DNA of 64,000 bases from Kitasatospora gansuensis (GTDB taxonomy: Bacteria > Actinomycetota > Actinomycetes > Streptomycetales > Streptomycetaceae): contig NZ_JACHJR010000001.1 of NCBI RefSeq assembly GCF_014203705.1, positions 4,092,001-4,156,000 on the forward strand. The letters are read 5' to 3'. Each line of letters starts with the position of its first letter. The first letter of the stretch is position 1. This document shows positions 51,121-60,400 of the stretch, piece after piece. The notes under the pieces were generated by a model. It was not told the DNA's origin, ran no database searches, and saw only the letters and a program-made list of their open reading frames with translations. Both the position numbers and the translations under genes were made by a program.

Positions 51121-52217
51121 TGGTCGGGATCCTGCGCGAGCTCTCCGGGGAGGGCGTCTCCCTGTGGCTGGACGGCCTCGGCCGCGACCGGCTGGCGGAC
51201 GGCGGCTTGACCCGCCTGGTCCGCGACCGGTGCGTGGTCGGCGCCACGGGTGCGCTGGGCGACGGCGACGCGTACCGCGAACAGCTGGCCGCGCTGGCCG
51301 CCGGCGGTGCCACCGCCGCGATCGCGCTGCGCGAGCTGACGGTCAGTGACCTGCGCTGGGCCTGCGAGGTGCTGGAGCCGGTGTACCTGCGGACGGCCGG
51401 TCTGGACGGGCTGGTCTCGGCCCGGATCGACCCCTCGTTCATCGAGGGCACCTGCCTCACGCTGGCCGAGGCCCGCTCGCTGCACCTGGCGGTGGACCGG
51501 CCGAACCTGCTGATGGAGATCCCGGCCACGCCCGAGGCACTGCCCGCGATCACCCGCTGCCTGGGCGAGGGGATCGGCGTGCACGTCTCGCTGGTGCTCA
51601 CCGAGGAGCGCTACCGCCAGGTGCTGGAAGCCTTCCTGGCCGGTCTCGAACTGGCCGTCGCGAACGGCCTGGACGTCTCCCGGATCAACTCGGTGGCCGG
51701 CCTGCCGGTCGGCCTGCTGGACACCGTGCTGGACCACGAGCTGGACCTGATCGGCACCCCGGAGGCCCGGGCGTTCCGCGGCCAGGGCGGGATCGCGCTG
51801 GCCCGGCTGGCCTACCGGCGGTACGAGCGCGCGCTCGGCTCGGCCCGCTGGACCGGGCTGGCCGCCCGCGGCGCCCGGCCGCAGCGACTGCTCTGGGACG
51901 CCACCGAGGTGATGGACCGTCGGTACCGGGACACCCGGTACGCCGAGGAGCTGGTGGCCGCGAACTCGGTCACCCTGCTCTCCGAGCAGACCCTGACGGC
52001 CCTGGCCGACCACGGCCGGCCCGCCTCGGCGGACCGGTTCGCCGGCGGGTACGCGGACGCCGAGCAGGTGCTCGGCTACCTGGACCGGTTCGGCGTCGAC
52101 CTGCCGAAGCTGCTGGCCGCCGCCGAGTGCGAGGCCCTGGCCGACCTGCGCCGGGCCAGGGTGGAGCTGCTGGAGCGGGTGCAGGCCCGGCTGGCCGAGT
52201 TCGGCACCGCCCCCTGA
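51120..52217 (+). CDS. Transaldolase homologue lacking the Schiff-base lysine
   Basis: 365 aa from an ATG at 51120 (TGATG overlap with the SDR). Clear actinobacterial transaldolase similarity: VSLWLDGLGRDRL, GIGVHVSLVLTEERYRQVLE, TPEARAFRGQGGIALARLAY, GARPQRLLWDATEV, ADHGRP. The segment that should be LLVKIPAT is LLMEIPAT, so the catalytic Lys is Glu133 (codon 51516-51518). The TNPTIF motif near the N-terminus is also replaced (GATGALGDGDAY). Not expected to do dihydroxyacetone transfer. Tight coupling to the altered SDR suggests a joint role, perhaps a new reaction or a complex. Confidence 0.88.
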   Translation: MVGILRELSGEGVSLWLDGLGRDRLADGGLTRLVRDRCVVGATGALGDGDAYREQLAALAAGGATAAIALRELTVSDLRWACEVLEPVYLRTAGLDGLVSARIDPSFIEGTCLTLAEARSLHLAVDRPNLLMEIPATPEALPAITRCLGEGIGVHVSLVLTEERYRQVLEAFLAGLELAVANGLDVSRINSVAGLPVGLLDTVLDHELDLIGTPEARAFRGQGGIALARLAYRRYERALGSARWTGLAARGARPQRLLWDATEVMDRRYRDTRYAEELVAANSVTLLSEQTLTALADHGRPASADRFAGGYADAEQVLGYLDRFGVDLPKLLAAAECEALADLRRARVELLERVQARLAEFGTAP

Positions 52218-52273
52218 CGGACCGGCAGCCCCGACCGACGTCCCCGATCCCATGACAGGCAGGAAGAGTTCCG

Positions 52274-53500
52274 ATGGCGAAGATCCTGATGGCCGGCGGC
52301 GGCATCGGCGGCCTGGCGACGGCGATCGCGGTGGCCCGGCAGGGCCACCGGGTGGTGGTGCTGGAGAGCCGGGATACCTTCACCGAGCTCGGCGCCGGCA
52401 TCCAGCTCGGCCCGAACGCCTTCCACGCCCTGGACCACCTCGGGGTCGGCGCCGAGGTCCGGGCCCGCGCCGTGTACATCGACGGACTGCGCTTCATGGA
52501 CGGCACCACCGGTGAACTGGTGGCCCGGATGCCGCTGACCGGCGCGTACCGGGCGCGGTTCGGCAACCCGTACGCGGTGGTGCACCGGATCGACGTGTAC
52601 GCCCCGCTGCTGGCGGCGGCCCGGCTGGCGCCCGGCATCGAGCTCCGGACCGGCACAGCCGTCCGGGGCTACCAGCGGACCCCGGACGGCGTCACCGCGC
52701 TGCTGGCCGACGGCGGACAGGTGCACGGCGACGCGCTGATCGGGGCCGACGGCATCAACTCCGCCGTCCGCGCGCAGCTGGTCGGCGACGGCGCCCCGCA
52801 GGTCTCCGGACACACCATCTACCGCTCCGTCATCCCGATGGCGAAGGTGCCGGCCGAGCTGCGCTGGAACACCGTCACGCTGTGGGCGGGCCCGAAGTGG
52901 CACTTCGTGCACTACCCCATCGGCGGCGGCGAGTACCTCAACCTGGCGGCGACCCGGGACGACGGCGCCCGCCGGGCGGTGACCGCCGTCCCGACCGGGC
53001 GGGACGTGGTGCTGAACGAGTTCCCCGAGCTCGGCGAGACCCCGCGCCAGCTGCTGGAGCTGGGCGAGGACTGGCGCTCCTGGGTGCTCTGCGACCGCGA
53101 CCCGGTGGAGCGGTGGACCGACGGCCGGGTGGTGCTGGTCGGTGACGCCGCGCACCCGATGCTGCAGTACGCCGCCCAGGGTGCCTGCCAGGCGCTGGAG
53201 GACGCGGTGGTGCTCGGCCGGCTGATCGGCACCGAGGCCGGGGAGTTCGAGCAGCGCTTCGAGACGTTCGCCGGTGAGCGGCGCGAGCGCACCGCCGCCA
53301 CCCAGCTGCTCGCCCGGGAGCTGGGCCGCCGGCTGTACCACCCGGCCGGTGAGCGGGCCGGTGAGCGCAACGCGATGCTGGCCGTGCTCTCCCCCGAGGA
53401 GCTGTACCGGAAGGTCGAGTGGCTGCACGGCGCCCGGGTCGGCGAAGACCGGGTCACCGACCCGCCGCTGATCGGTCGTCAGGAACTCGTCGCCCACTGA
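52274..53500 (+). CDS. FAD-dependent aromatic monooxygenase (3-hydroxybenzoate 6-/salicylate hydroxylase-like)
   Basis: 408 aa, ATG at 52274. Group A flavin monooxygenase: MAGGGIGGLATAIAVARQGH (GxGxxG), IGADGINSAVRAQL (DG motif), LVGDAAHPMLQYAAQGACQA (GD motif). Close in pattern to hydroxylases acting on benzoates. Expected substrate here is 3-hydroxyanthranilate or a derivative; ring or decarboxylative hydroxylation would yield an aminohydroquinone, matching the nearby quinone reductase. The exact position is inference. Last gene of the operon. Confidence 0.9.
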   Translation: MAKILMAGGGIGGLATAIAVARQGHRVVVLESRDTFTELGAGIQLGPNAFHALDHLGVGAEVRARAVYIDGLRFMDGTTGELVARMPLTGAYRARFGNPYAVVHRIDVYAPLLAAARLAPGIELRTGTAVRGYQRTPDGVTALLADGGQVHGDALIGADGINSAVRAQLVGDGAPQVSGHTIYRSVIPMAKVPAELRWNTVTLWAGPKWHFVHYPIGGGEYLNLAATRDDGARRAVTAVPTGRDVVLNEFPELGETPRQLLELGEDWRSWVLCDRDPVERWTDGRVVLVGDAAHPMLQYAAQGACQALEDAVVLGRLIGTEAGEFEQRFETFAGERRERTAATQLLARELGRRLYHPAGERAGERNAMLAVLSPEELYRKVEWLHGARVGEDRVTDPPLIGRQELVAH

Positions 53501-53984
53501 ACCAGCGGGTCGGACCCCACGCCCCCTGGGGACCGGCCCGCTATCTTTTTAGGACTGACAGAATTTCCGTCATTCACATCACCGTCCGATGGATTCGGCC
53601 GATGGCCGAACACTCCGGCCGGAATGGCTGGATCGTGCGCCAGGGGGCGTGCGTGACGGGTGAGTGCGCTGGGGTGGCGCGTGACAGGTCGACAAATCGG
53701 CCTGCGCGCCGGGGCGATGACCGCACCGCGCTGCCGCCATTCGGTGGTCACTGCAGGTGGATGCCAGTGTGTCTGTTCACGAACCGGCTATTCCCGGACT
53801 ATGCGGATCCGGGGTCACGTCACGCGAATGGGCGAAAAGCCCCGCCGGTACTGGCGCTTTGTCGATTTGTTGCGGAAACCTGTTGCTCGGCGTCGCAGCC
53901 CCGCAGCTGTTCGTCTGGCCGCGAACTCCTGCAAGCAGTAAGCGCAGTACCGGAAGTACCGCAGCAGCTATCTGGAGGCTTTAC
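53501..53984. other. Intergenic region at the right edge of the cluster
   Basis: 484 bp; lower GC near 53545-53600. Frames through here are short or atypical. No clear repeat or hairpin was recognised; it likely contains the promoter for the small secreted protein. Confidence 0.4.
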
Positions 53985-54314
53985 ATGGCTCGCACTCGCA
54001 CCACCCGACTGGTCGGCCTGCTGGCCGCCGCCCCGCTCGCAGCCGCTCTGCTGCTCGTGGGCGCCGGCGCCGCCTCGGCCGACAACGGAGCCCTGGCGGG
54101 AGACGGTTCCAACAGCAGCGTGGTGTCCAACGTCGGCAGCGGGAACATCTTCGGCACCGTCACCGGCAACTACAACCAGACCCAGCAGGTGGCCACCGGC
54201 TCCGGCGCGTCGAACCAGAACAACAACTTCCAGGCCAAGGACAACACCGGCTTCATCTTCAGCGACCAGGGCAACCGGGACTTCAACTTCGTCTTCGCGC
54301 CGGTCTTCCACTGA
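53985..54314 (+). CDS. Small secreted Asn/Gln-rich protein
   Basis: 109 aa from an ATG at 53985 with GGAGG 6 nt upstream. Signal peptide of ~32 residues (RTTRLVGLLAAAPLAAALLL, ending ASA). The ~77-aa mature part is rich in Asn, Gln, Gly and Ser (NYNQTQQVATGSGASNQNNN) and ends in an aromatic cluster (FNFVFAPVFH). No Cys. Composition recalls secreted amyloid-forming surface proteins, but no chaplin or rodlin signature is present. Followed by a strong hairpin. Confidence 0.75.
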   Translation: MARTRTTRLVGLLAAAPLAAALLLVGAGAASADNGALAGDGSNSSVVSNVGSGNIFGTVTGNYNQTQQVATGSGASNQNNNFQAKDNTGFIFSDQGNRDFNFVFAPVFH

Positions 54315-54449
54315 GTGGTCCCGCACCGTCCGGCGGGGGCGCCGGACAGCGGGAGCGGGCCCGGGTGAGCTGAGCACCCGGCCGTAGGACCGACCGAGCC
54401 GTACGGGGTGGAGAGGGTCACTCACTCCCGGTTCAGCGCGCACACCTCT

Positions 54450-54480
54450 GTGGGCGGTGCCGTTCGACGGCACCGCCCAC
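54450..54480. terminator. Hairpin terminator, 13-bp perfect stem
   Basis: GTGGGCGGTGCCG and its exact complement around a TTCGA loop, 136 bp after the small secreted protein gene. Confidence 0.75.
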
Positions 54481-54606
54481 GGGCATGTCCGGAGTGCACG
54501 GGTAAGGACCACGGCTCCGGCTAGCGCCTGACCCGGCGGGTGCGGACGGGTGAATTCCCGGGCCGGTCCTCGCATTCGTCTGACGATCGGTCAGTATCGA
54601 GAGGTG

Positions 54607-55545
54607 ATGCGCTATCTGGGCCCCGCTGCCCTCACCGCGGCCTCCCTCGTCCTGCTGCTCGCCACGGACGGGCTGCCCGACGGCAGCACCGCGTCGGCGG
54701 TGGAGCCGGTGGCGATTGTCGGACCAGGCCCGGCCGGGCCGCCGCCGGCCGCCGCCGTAGCCGCTGCCCCCGCCCCGGTCGTGCTGCGGGCCACCGTGCT
54801 GGCCGACCGGCCCGGGATCAGGCCGCAGCCGGCCCGGCGGCTGTTCACCGGGCCCGGCTTCGACGCCTGCACCGCCCCGCCGCTGGAGACCATGACGGCC
54901 TGGAAGCAGAGCTCCCCGTACGGCGCGGTCGGCATCTACGTCAGCGGTGGCCAGCGCGGCTGCTCCCAGCCCCGGCTGACCGCCGACTGGGTCCGTCAGG
55001 TCCGGGCGATGGGCTGGCAGCTGATGCCCACTCACGTCGGCCTGCAGGCCCCGTGCAGCACCCTCGGCAACAAGCCGAAGCGGATCGACCCGGCCACCGC
55101 CGTCCAGCAGGGCCAGGCCGAGGCGGCCGAGGCCGTCGCCGCCCTGCGCGCCCTGGGCCTGGGCCCGGGCAGCCCGGCCTACCTGGACATCGAGTCCTAC
55201 CCGCGCGGTGACCAGTCCTGCGCCCAGAGCGTGATCGACTTCACCGTCGGCTGGACCCAGAAGCTGCACCTGGAGGGCTTCCGCTCGGGCTTCTACTCCA
55301 GCGCGGACTCCGGCATCTCCGACCTGGCCGCCGCCGCCCGCGCGGGCAGCGCCCCGCTCCCCGACGCGATCTGGTACGCCCGCTGGGACGGCAAGGCGGA
55401 CACCGCGGGGGCGGGCGGCCTCGAGCCGGGCCAGTGGTCCAACCGCCAGCGCGTCCACCAGTACCAGGGCAACGTCCAGGAGACCTGGGGCGGCGCCACC
55501 CTCACCGTCGACCGGGACCAGCTGGACGGACCGGTCGCGACCTGA
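54607..55545 (+). CDS. Secreted DUF1906 glycoside-hydrolase-like protein
   Basis: 312 aa from an ATG at 54607 (GTG at 54604 is equally placed) after GAGAGG. Signal peptide (RYLGPAALTAASLVLLLATD) and Pro/Ala linker to ~80. The DUF1906 domain spans ~85-310: GFDACTAPPLETMTAW, AVGIYVSGGQRGC, AYLDIESYP, RSGFYSSADSGI, WYARWDG, VHQYQGN. Fold resembles a TIM-barrel hydrolase of the Rv2525c type, with acidic residues in YLDIESY likely at the active site. Several Cys could form disulfides. Substrate, perhaps cell-wall glycan, unproved. Confidence 0.88.
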   Translation: MRYLGPAALTAASLVLLLATDGLPDGSTASAVEPVAIVGPGPAGPPPAAAVAAAPAPVVLRATVLADRPGIRPQPARRLFTGPGFDACTAPPLETMTAWKQSSPYGAVGIYVSGGQRGCSQPRLTADWVRQVRAMGWQLMPTHVGLQAPCSTLGNKPKRIDPATAVQQGQAEAAEAVAALRALGLGPGSPAYLDIESYPRGDQSCAQSVIDFTVGWTQKLHLEGFRSGFYSSADSGISDLAAAARAGSAPLPDAIWYARWDGKADTAGAGGLEPGQWSNRQRVHQYQGNVQETWGGATLTVDRDQLDGPVAT

Positions 55546-55685
55546 GGCCGGTCGGCAGGGGGACGGCGTGACTTTCGCCGCTGACAGCCCGGTGCCTTGA
55601 CGACACAATCGGGGCCGAGCAGCATCTCACTACTCGCCAGTAGTCGTGGCGCGCTGCCCTGCCCGCCCGGTCAAGGAGGACCCGC

Positions 55686-57347
55686 GTGTTCAGCACGATG
55701 CAGGACGTACCGCTCACCGTCGCCCGGATTCTGACGCATGGCTCGACCCTGCACGGCAACTCCACCGTCACCACCTGGGACGGCACCGGACCGGTGGTCC
55801 GCACGTACGCCGAGGTCGGCGCCCGGGCCGGTCAGCTGGCGCACGCGCTGCGGGACGAGCTCGGGGTGACCGAGGGCACCACCACGGCGACTCTGATGTG
55901 GAACAACGCCGAACACCTGGAGGCGTACCTCGCCGTCCCGTCCATGGGCGCGGTGCTGCACACCCTCAACCTGCGGCTGCCCGGGCACCAGCTGGCGTTC
56001 ATCATCAACCACGCCGCCGACCGGGTGATCCTGGTCGACGGCAGCGTGCTGCCGCTGCTCGCCGCGGTGCTGCCGCAGCTCAACCCGACCCTCAAGCACA
56101 TCGTGGTGAACGGTCCCGGCGACCGCTCGCTGCTGGACGGCTTCCCCGGCCGGGTGCACGACTACGAGGCGCTGATCGCGGACCGGCCCACCGACTACCC
56201 GTGGCTGACCGACATCGACGAGCGCCGGGCGGCCGCGCTCTGCTACACCTCCGGCACCACCGGCGACCCCAAGGGCGTTGCGTACAGCCACCGTTCGGTC
56301 TACCTGCACTGCATGCAGGTCAACTCCGCCGACAGCTTCGCCCTGACGGCCCGTGACATCGCGCTGCCGGTGGTCCCGATGTTCCACGTGAACGCCTGGG
56401 GCATGCCGTACGCCGCCTTCATGTCCGGCGCCCGGCTGCTGATGCCGGACCGCTTCCTCCAGCCCAAGCCGCTGGCCGAGATGATCGACCGGGTGAAGCC
56501 CACGGTCGGCGCCGCCGTGCCGACCATCTGGAACGGCCTGCTGGACGAGCTGGACGCGGGCTCCTACGACACCTCCTCGCTCCGGATGGTGGTGATCGGC
56601 GGCTCGGCCTGTCCGCCCGCCCTGATGCGCGGCTTCGAGGACCGGCACGGCATCCGGGTGGTGCACGCCTGGGGCATGACCGAGACCTCGCCGCTCGGCT
56701 CCTTCGCCCAGCCCCCGGCCGGCCTGACGCCGGATCAGGAGTGGCCCTACCGGGTCAGCCAGGGCCTCTTCCCCGCCTCGGTGGAGGCCCGGCTGATCGG
56801 GCCCGGCGGCGAGCGGATGCCGCACGACGGCGTCGCGGCGGGCGAGTTGGAGGTCCGCGGACCGTGGATCGCCGGAGCGTACTTCGCCGGCGCGGGCAAC
56901 GAGCCCGAGCGGCCCGAGGACAAGTTCAGCCCGGACGGCTGGCTGCGCACCGGTGACGTCGGCACCATCACCCCCGACGGCTACCTGACCCTGACCGACC
57001 GGGCCAAGGACGTGATCAAGTCCGGCGGCGAGTGGATCTCCTCGGTCGAGCTGGAGAACCACCTGATGGCCCACCCCGAGGTGGCCGAGGCCGCCGTGGT
57101 GGCCGTGCCCGACGAGAAGTGGGGCGAACGCCCGCTGGCCACCGTGGTCCTGCGCCCCGGCGCCACCGCCGGCCTCCCCGAACTGCGCGCCTTCCTCGCC
57201 GAACGGGTCGCCTCCTGGCAGCTGCCCGAGCGCTGGTCGATCGTCGAGTCGGTCCCGAAGACCTCGGTCGGCAAGTTCGACAAGAAGGTCATCCGCGCCC
57301 AGTACGCGGCGAACGACCTCGACGTGACCCTTCTCGCCAAGAGCTAG
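55686..57347 (+). CDS. Medium/long-chain fatty acid-CoA ligase (FadD-like)
   Basis: 553 aa from a GTG at 55686 with AAGGAGGA upstream. ANL adenylating enzyme: YTSGTTGDPKGVAYSHRS (P-loop), HAWGMTETSPLG, GWLRTGDVGTI, DRAKDVIKSGGEWISSVELE, and catalytic Lys in PKTSVGKFDKK. Activates a carboxylic acid with ATP and CoA. The architecture is that of fatty-acyl-CoA synthetases, not aryl acid ligases, so it is probably housekeeping; involvement in the nearby cluster cannot be excluded. Confidence 0.88.
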   Translation: MFSTMQDVPLTVARILTHGSTLHGNSTVTTWDGTGPVVRTYAEVGARAGQLAHALRDELGVTEGTTTATLMWNNAEHLEAYLAVPSMGAVLHTLNLRLPGHQLAFIINHAADRVILVDGSVLPLLAAVLPQLNPTLKHIVVNGPGDRSLLDGFPGRVHDYEALIADRPTDYPWLTDIDERRAAALCYTSGTTGDPKGVAYSHRSVYLHCMQVNSADSFALTARDIALPVVPMFHVNAWGMPYAAFMSGARLLMPDRFLQPKPLAEMIDRVKPTVGAAVPTIWNGLLDELDAGSYDTSSLRMVVIGGSACPPALMRGFEDRHGIRVVHAWGMTETSPLGSFAQPPAGLTPDQEWPYRVSQGLFPASVEARLIGPGGERMPHDGVAAGELEVRGPWIAGAYFAGAGNEPERPEDKFSPDGWLRTGDVGTITPDGYLTLTDRAKDVIKSGGEWISSVELENHLMAHPEVAEAAVVAVPDEKWGERPLATVVLRPGATAGLPELRAFLAERVASWQLPERWSIVESVPKTSVGKFDKKVIRAQYAANDLDVTLLAKS

Positions 57348-57483
57348 TTGCACCGTCAGGGGCCCGGGGAACGGCGGCGGTTCGTGGCTGGCGGGTCAAA
57401 ATGCAAAGTGCCTGACCACCTACGCACGTGTGACCTTTTCCGAGGTCGGCGTCGCAGTTCCCCGAGCCCCTGGCGTGCGCCAC

Positions 57484-60400
57484 TCAGCGCTGCGACGCAG
57501 TGACTTCGCCGAGGCTGCCGATCCGCCCGAGCAGGTCGACGATGCGGGACTGGACGTCCTCGGAGGTCGAGCGTTCGGCGAGGAAGAGCACGGTCTCGCC
57601 GGTCCGCAGCCGGGGCAGCTCCTGCGGGTCGAGGTCGACCGAGGTGTAGACGACCAGCGGGGTGCGGTGCAGGCGGTCGTTGGCGCGCAGCCAGTCGAGC
57701 AGGCCGACCCGGCGGCGCCGGATCTGCAGCAGGTCCATCACCACCAGGTTCGGCTGCACGCTGCTGGCCCGGGAGACGGCGTCGTTCTCGTCGGTGGCGT
57801 GCTCGACGTGCATCCCGCGCCGCTCCAGGCTGGCGATCATCGCGGCCGCGATGTCCGGGTCGGACTCGACCAGCAGCACCCGGGAGGAGTGGTTCTCGCT
57901 GTCCTTGGGCGCCAGCGCCCGGAGCAGGACGGCCGGATCGGCCCCGTACGCGGCGTCCCTGGTGGCCTGCCCGAGACCGGCGGTGACCAGCACCGGGACC
58001 CGGCTGTTGAGCGCGGCGGTGCGCAGCGACTGCAGCGCGGTGCGGGTGATCGGCCCGGTCAGCGGGTCGACGAAGAGCGCGGCGGGGTACGCGGACACCT
58101 GGGCGTCCACCTCCTCGCGGGAGCGGACGATCACCGGCCGGTAGCCGCGGTCCTGGAGCGCCTGCTTGGTGGACGGATCGGGCTCGGGCCAGACCAGCAG
58201 CCGGCGCGGGCCGCCGTCGACGGTCGGCACCACCATGGTCGGCGGGTCCTCGGCGCCGGTCGCCGACTCCCGCCCGGCCAGGGCGAGTTCGGCGGTCGGC
58301 CGAGGGGGCGTACGGGGCTCGACGGGCGCCGGGGGCTCGCTGCTCTGCTCCGGCGCACTGGCCAGGGCGGGCAGCGCGGGGCGCTCGACCGGGGCGGACT
58401 GCTGGGGGAAGGCGTTCGGGAACGCCCCCGCGAAACCGCCCGACGGGCGTGGCGGGGTCAGCTCGCCGAGCCCGCTGCCGACCGGCCGCGGCTGCTCGGG
58501 CGCGGCCTCGGCCGGCTCGGTGCGCGGCTGGAGCGCCGACTCCGACCGGCTCTCGCCGGACGGGAGTTCCAACGCCCTGCGGGGCTCGGGCGCGGGGGCA
58601 GGCGCGGGTGCGGCCTCCGGCTGGGCGGGCAGCGCCAGCCGACGGCGGCGGCCGGTCGGCTGGACGGCCGGCGGTTCGGCCGGGGCGGGCGGCGTCTCGG
58701 GCAGCGCCAGTTCGAGACCGGGGTAGACCGGCGTACCGGGGTCGGGCACCCCGGGGATCGACAGCGACTCGGGCAGGCTCCGACGGCGGCGTCCGCCGCG
58801 CCCGTTCTCCTCCTCGGCCACGACCGGTTCGGCGGCCGTGGAAGCCGAGGCCGGGCCGGGCCCGAGTGCGATCGGACCCCGGGCGGGTTCGGCCTGACGA
58901 TCCGTCGGTTCTTCCACCGACTGCTGCTCGGCCGCCCCCTCGGCCGCCGGTGCGGCTGGTTCCGGCTCCGGCTCCTGCTTCCGCTCCGGCTCCTTGGCGT
59001 CCGCCGGGGGCACCTCGGGCAGGTCCGGCAGCATCGCGGTGTCGGTCTCCTTGGGCACGTGGTGGTGCTGCACCGCCCCGCCCCCGGCCACCGCGGCCGG
59101 GTCGAGCGGGAGTTCCACCACGTACGTCGTGCCGGCCCGGGACGGGAGTTCGTGCCGCTGGAGCACCCCGCCGTGCCGCTCGACCGTGCCCCGGGCGATC
59201 GGCAGGTGGACCGGGTTGACCGTACGGGAGGGCCCGCGGACCTCGATCCGGGCGACCTCGCCGCGCTGGGCGGCGGCCAGCACCACCATCGGTGCCTCGG
59301 CCGCGCCGTCCGAGTCGGCCGCTTCCAGCGAGAGCGCCACGCCGCTGACGTCCGCGACCAGGTGGGCCAGGGCCCGGGCGAGGCGCTCGCGGTCGGCGAC
59401 CACCTTCACGCCCGCGGCGTGCACCGAGTACCTGACCCGGCCGGCGCCGACCAGTTCGCCCGCCTGCTCGACGGCGCGCTGGACGACCTTGTCCAGCCCG
59501 ACCACTCGGCGGTCCAGCTCCTGCTGGCCGTTCTCGGCCTCGCTCTCGAACCGCTGGTGGGTGAGCACCCCGTCGATCAGGGTGCCGAACCGGCGGCACT
59601 CGTCGGCCAGCCGCCGCAGGGTCCAGTTGGCCTCCGGCCAGAGCTGTCCGGCCGGGTCGGCGGCCAGCGCGTCGATCCGCCGGTGCAGCGCGTCCAGCGC
59701 CCCGCCCAGTTCGCTCTCCAGAACGGCCGTCAGATGCTCGTTCCGCGCGACCAGCGCCAGCTCCCTGGTCCGGTCGGTGAACGTCATCACCGCGCCGACC
59801 AGTTGGTCGCCGTCCCGGACCGGGGCGGTGGTCAGGTCGACCGTCACCGGCCGCCCGTCCTTGCGCCAGAGCACCGCGCCCCTGACCCGGTGCTTGCGCC
59901 CCGAGGTCAGGGTGTCCAGCAGCGCCGAGCCCTCCAGGGCCAGCGGGCTGCCGTCCGCCTGGGAGTGCTGGATCAGCGGGTGCAGCTCGCGGCCGCCCAG
60001 CTCGCTGGCCCGGTAGTCGAGGATGTGCGCGGCGGCCGGGTTGACCAGCACCACGCGGCCTTCGAGGTCCACCCCGAGCACGCCTTCGGCGGCGGCCCGC
60101 AGGATCATCTCGGTCTGCTTGTGCTGCCTGCGCAGCTCGGCCTCGACGCCGAGCCGGCTGCTCAGGTCGCGGACCAGCAGGAGCAGCAGCTCACCGGCGG
60201 AGCCGCCGTCCTGGGGGTAGAGCGAGGTGTAGCCGGAGCCGCCGCGCTCCTCGCCGTCGTCCGTGAAGTCGTTGCCGGAGACCTCGACCGGGAAGGTCGA
60301 GCCGTCCGTGCGCCGGGCGGTCATCCGGACCGGCCGGTCCAGCCCCTCGGGCTCGCGCGGGGCGGGCCGCATCGAGCCGGGGATCCGGCTCGGGTCGAAC

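Noticed and set aside
36846..53500. Phenazine cluster
   Set aside because: PhzE- and PhzD-like genes are present, but PhzF, PhzA/B and PhzG homologues are not; a dehydrogenase gives 3-hydroxyanthranilate instead.
36846..53500. Catechol siderophore cluster
   Set aside because: PhzE-like ADIC synthase replaces isochorismate synthase, the isochorismatase has no carrier domain, and there is no NRPS or aryl-AMP ligase.
55686..57347. Acyl-CoA ligase as aryl-acid activator of the cluster
   Set aside because: Sequence pattern is that of fatty-acyl-CoA ligases, and it is separated from the cluster by unrelated genes and a terminator; kept as core-like.
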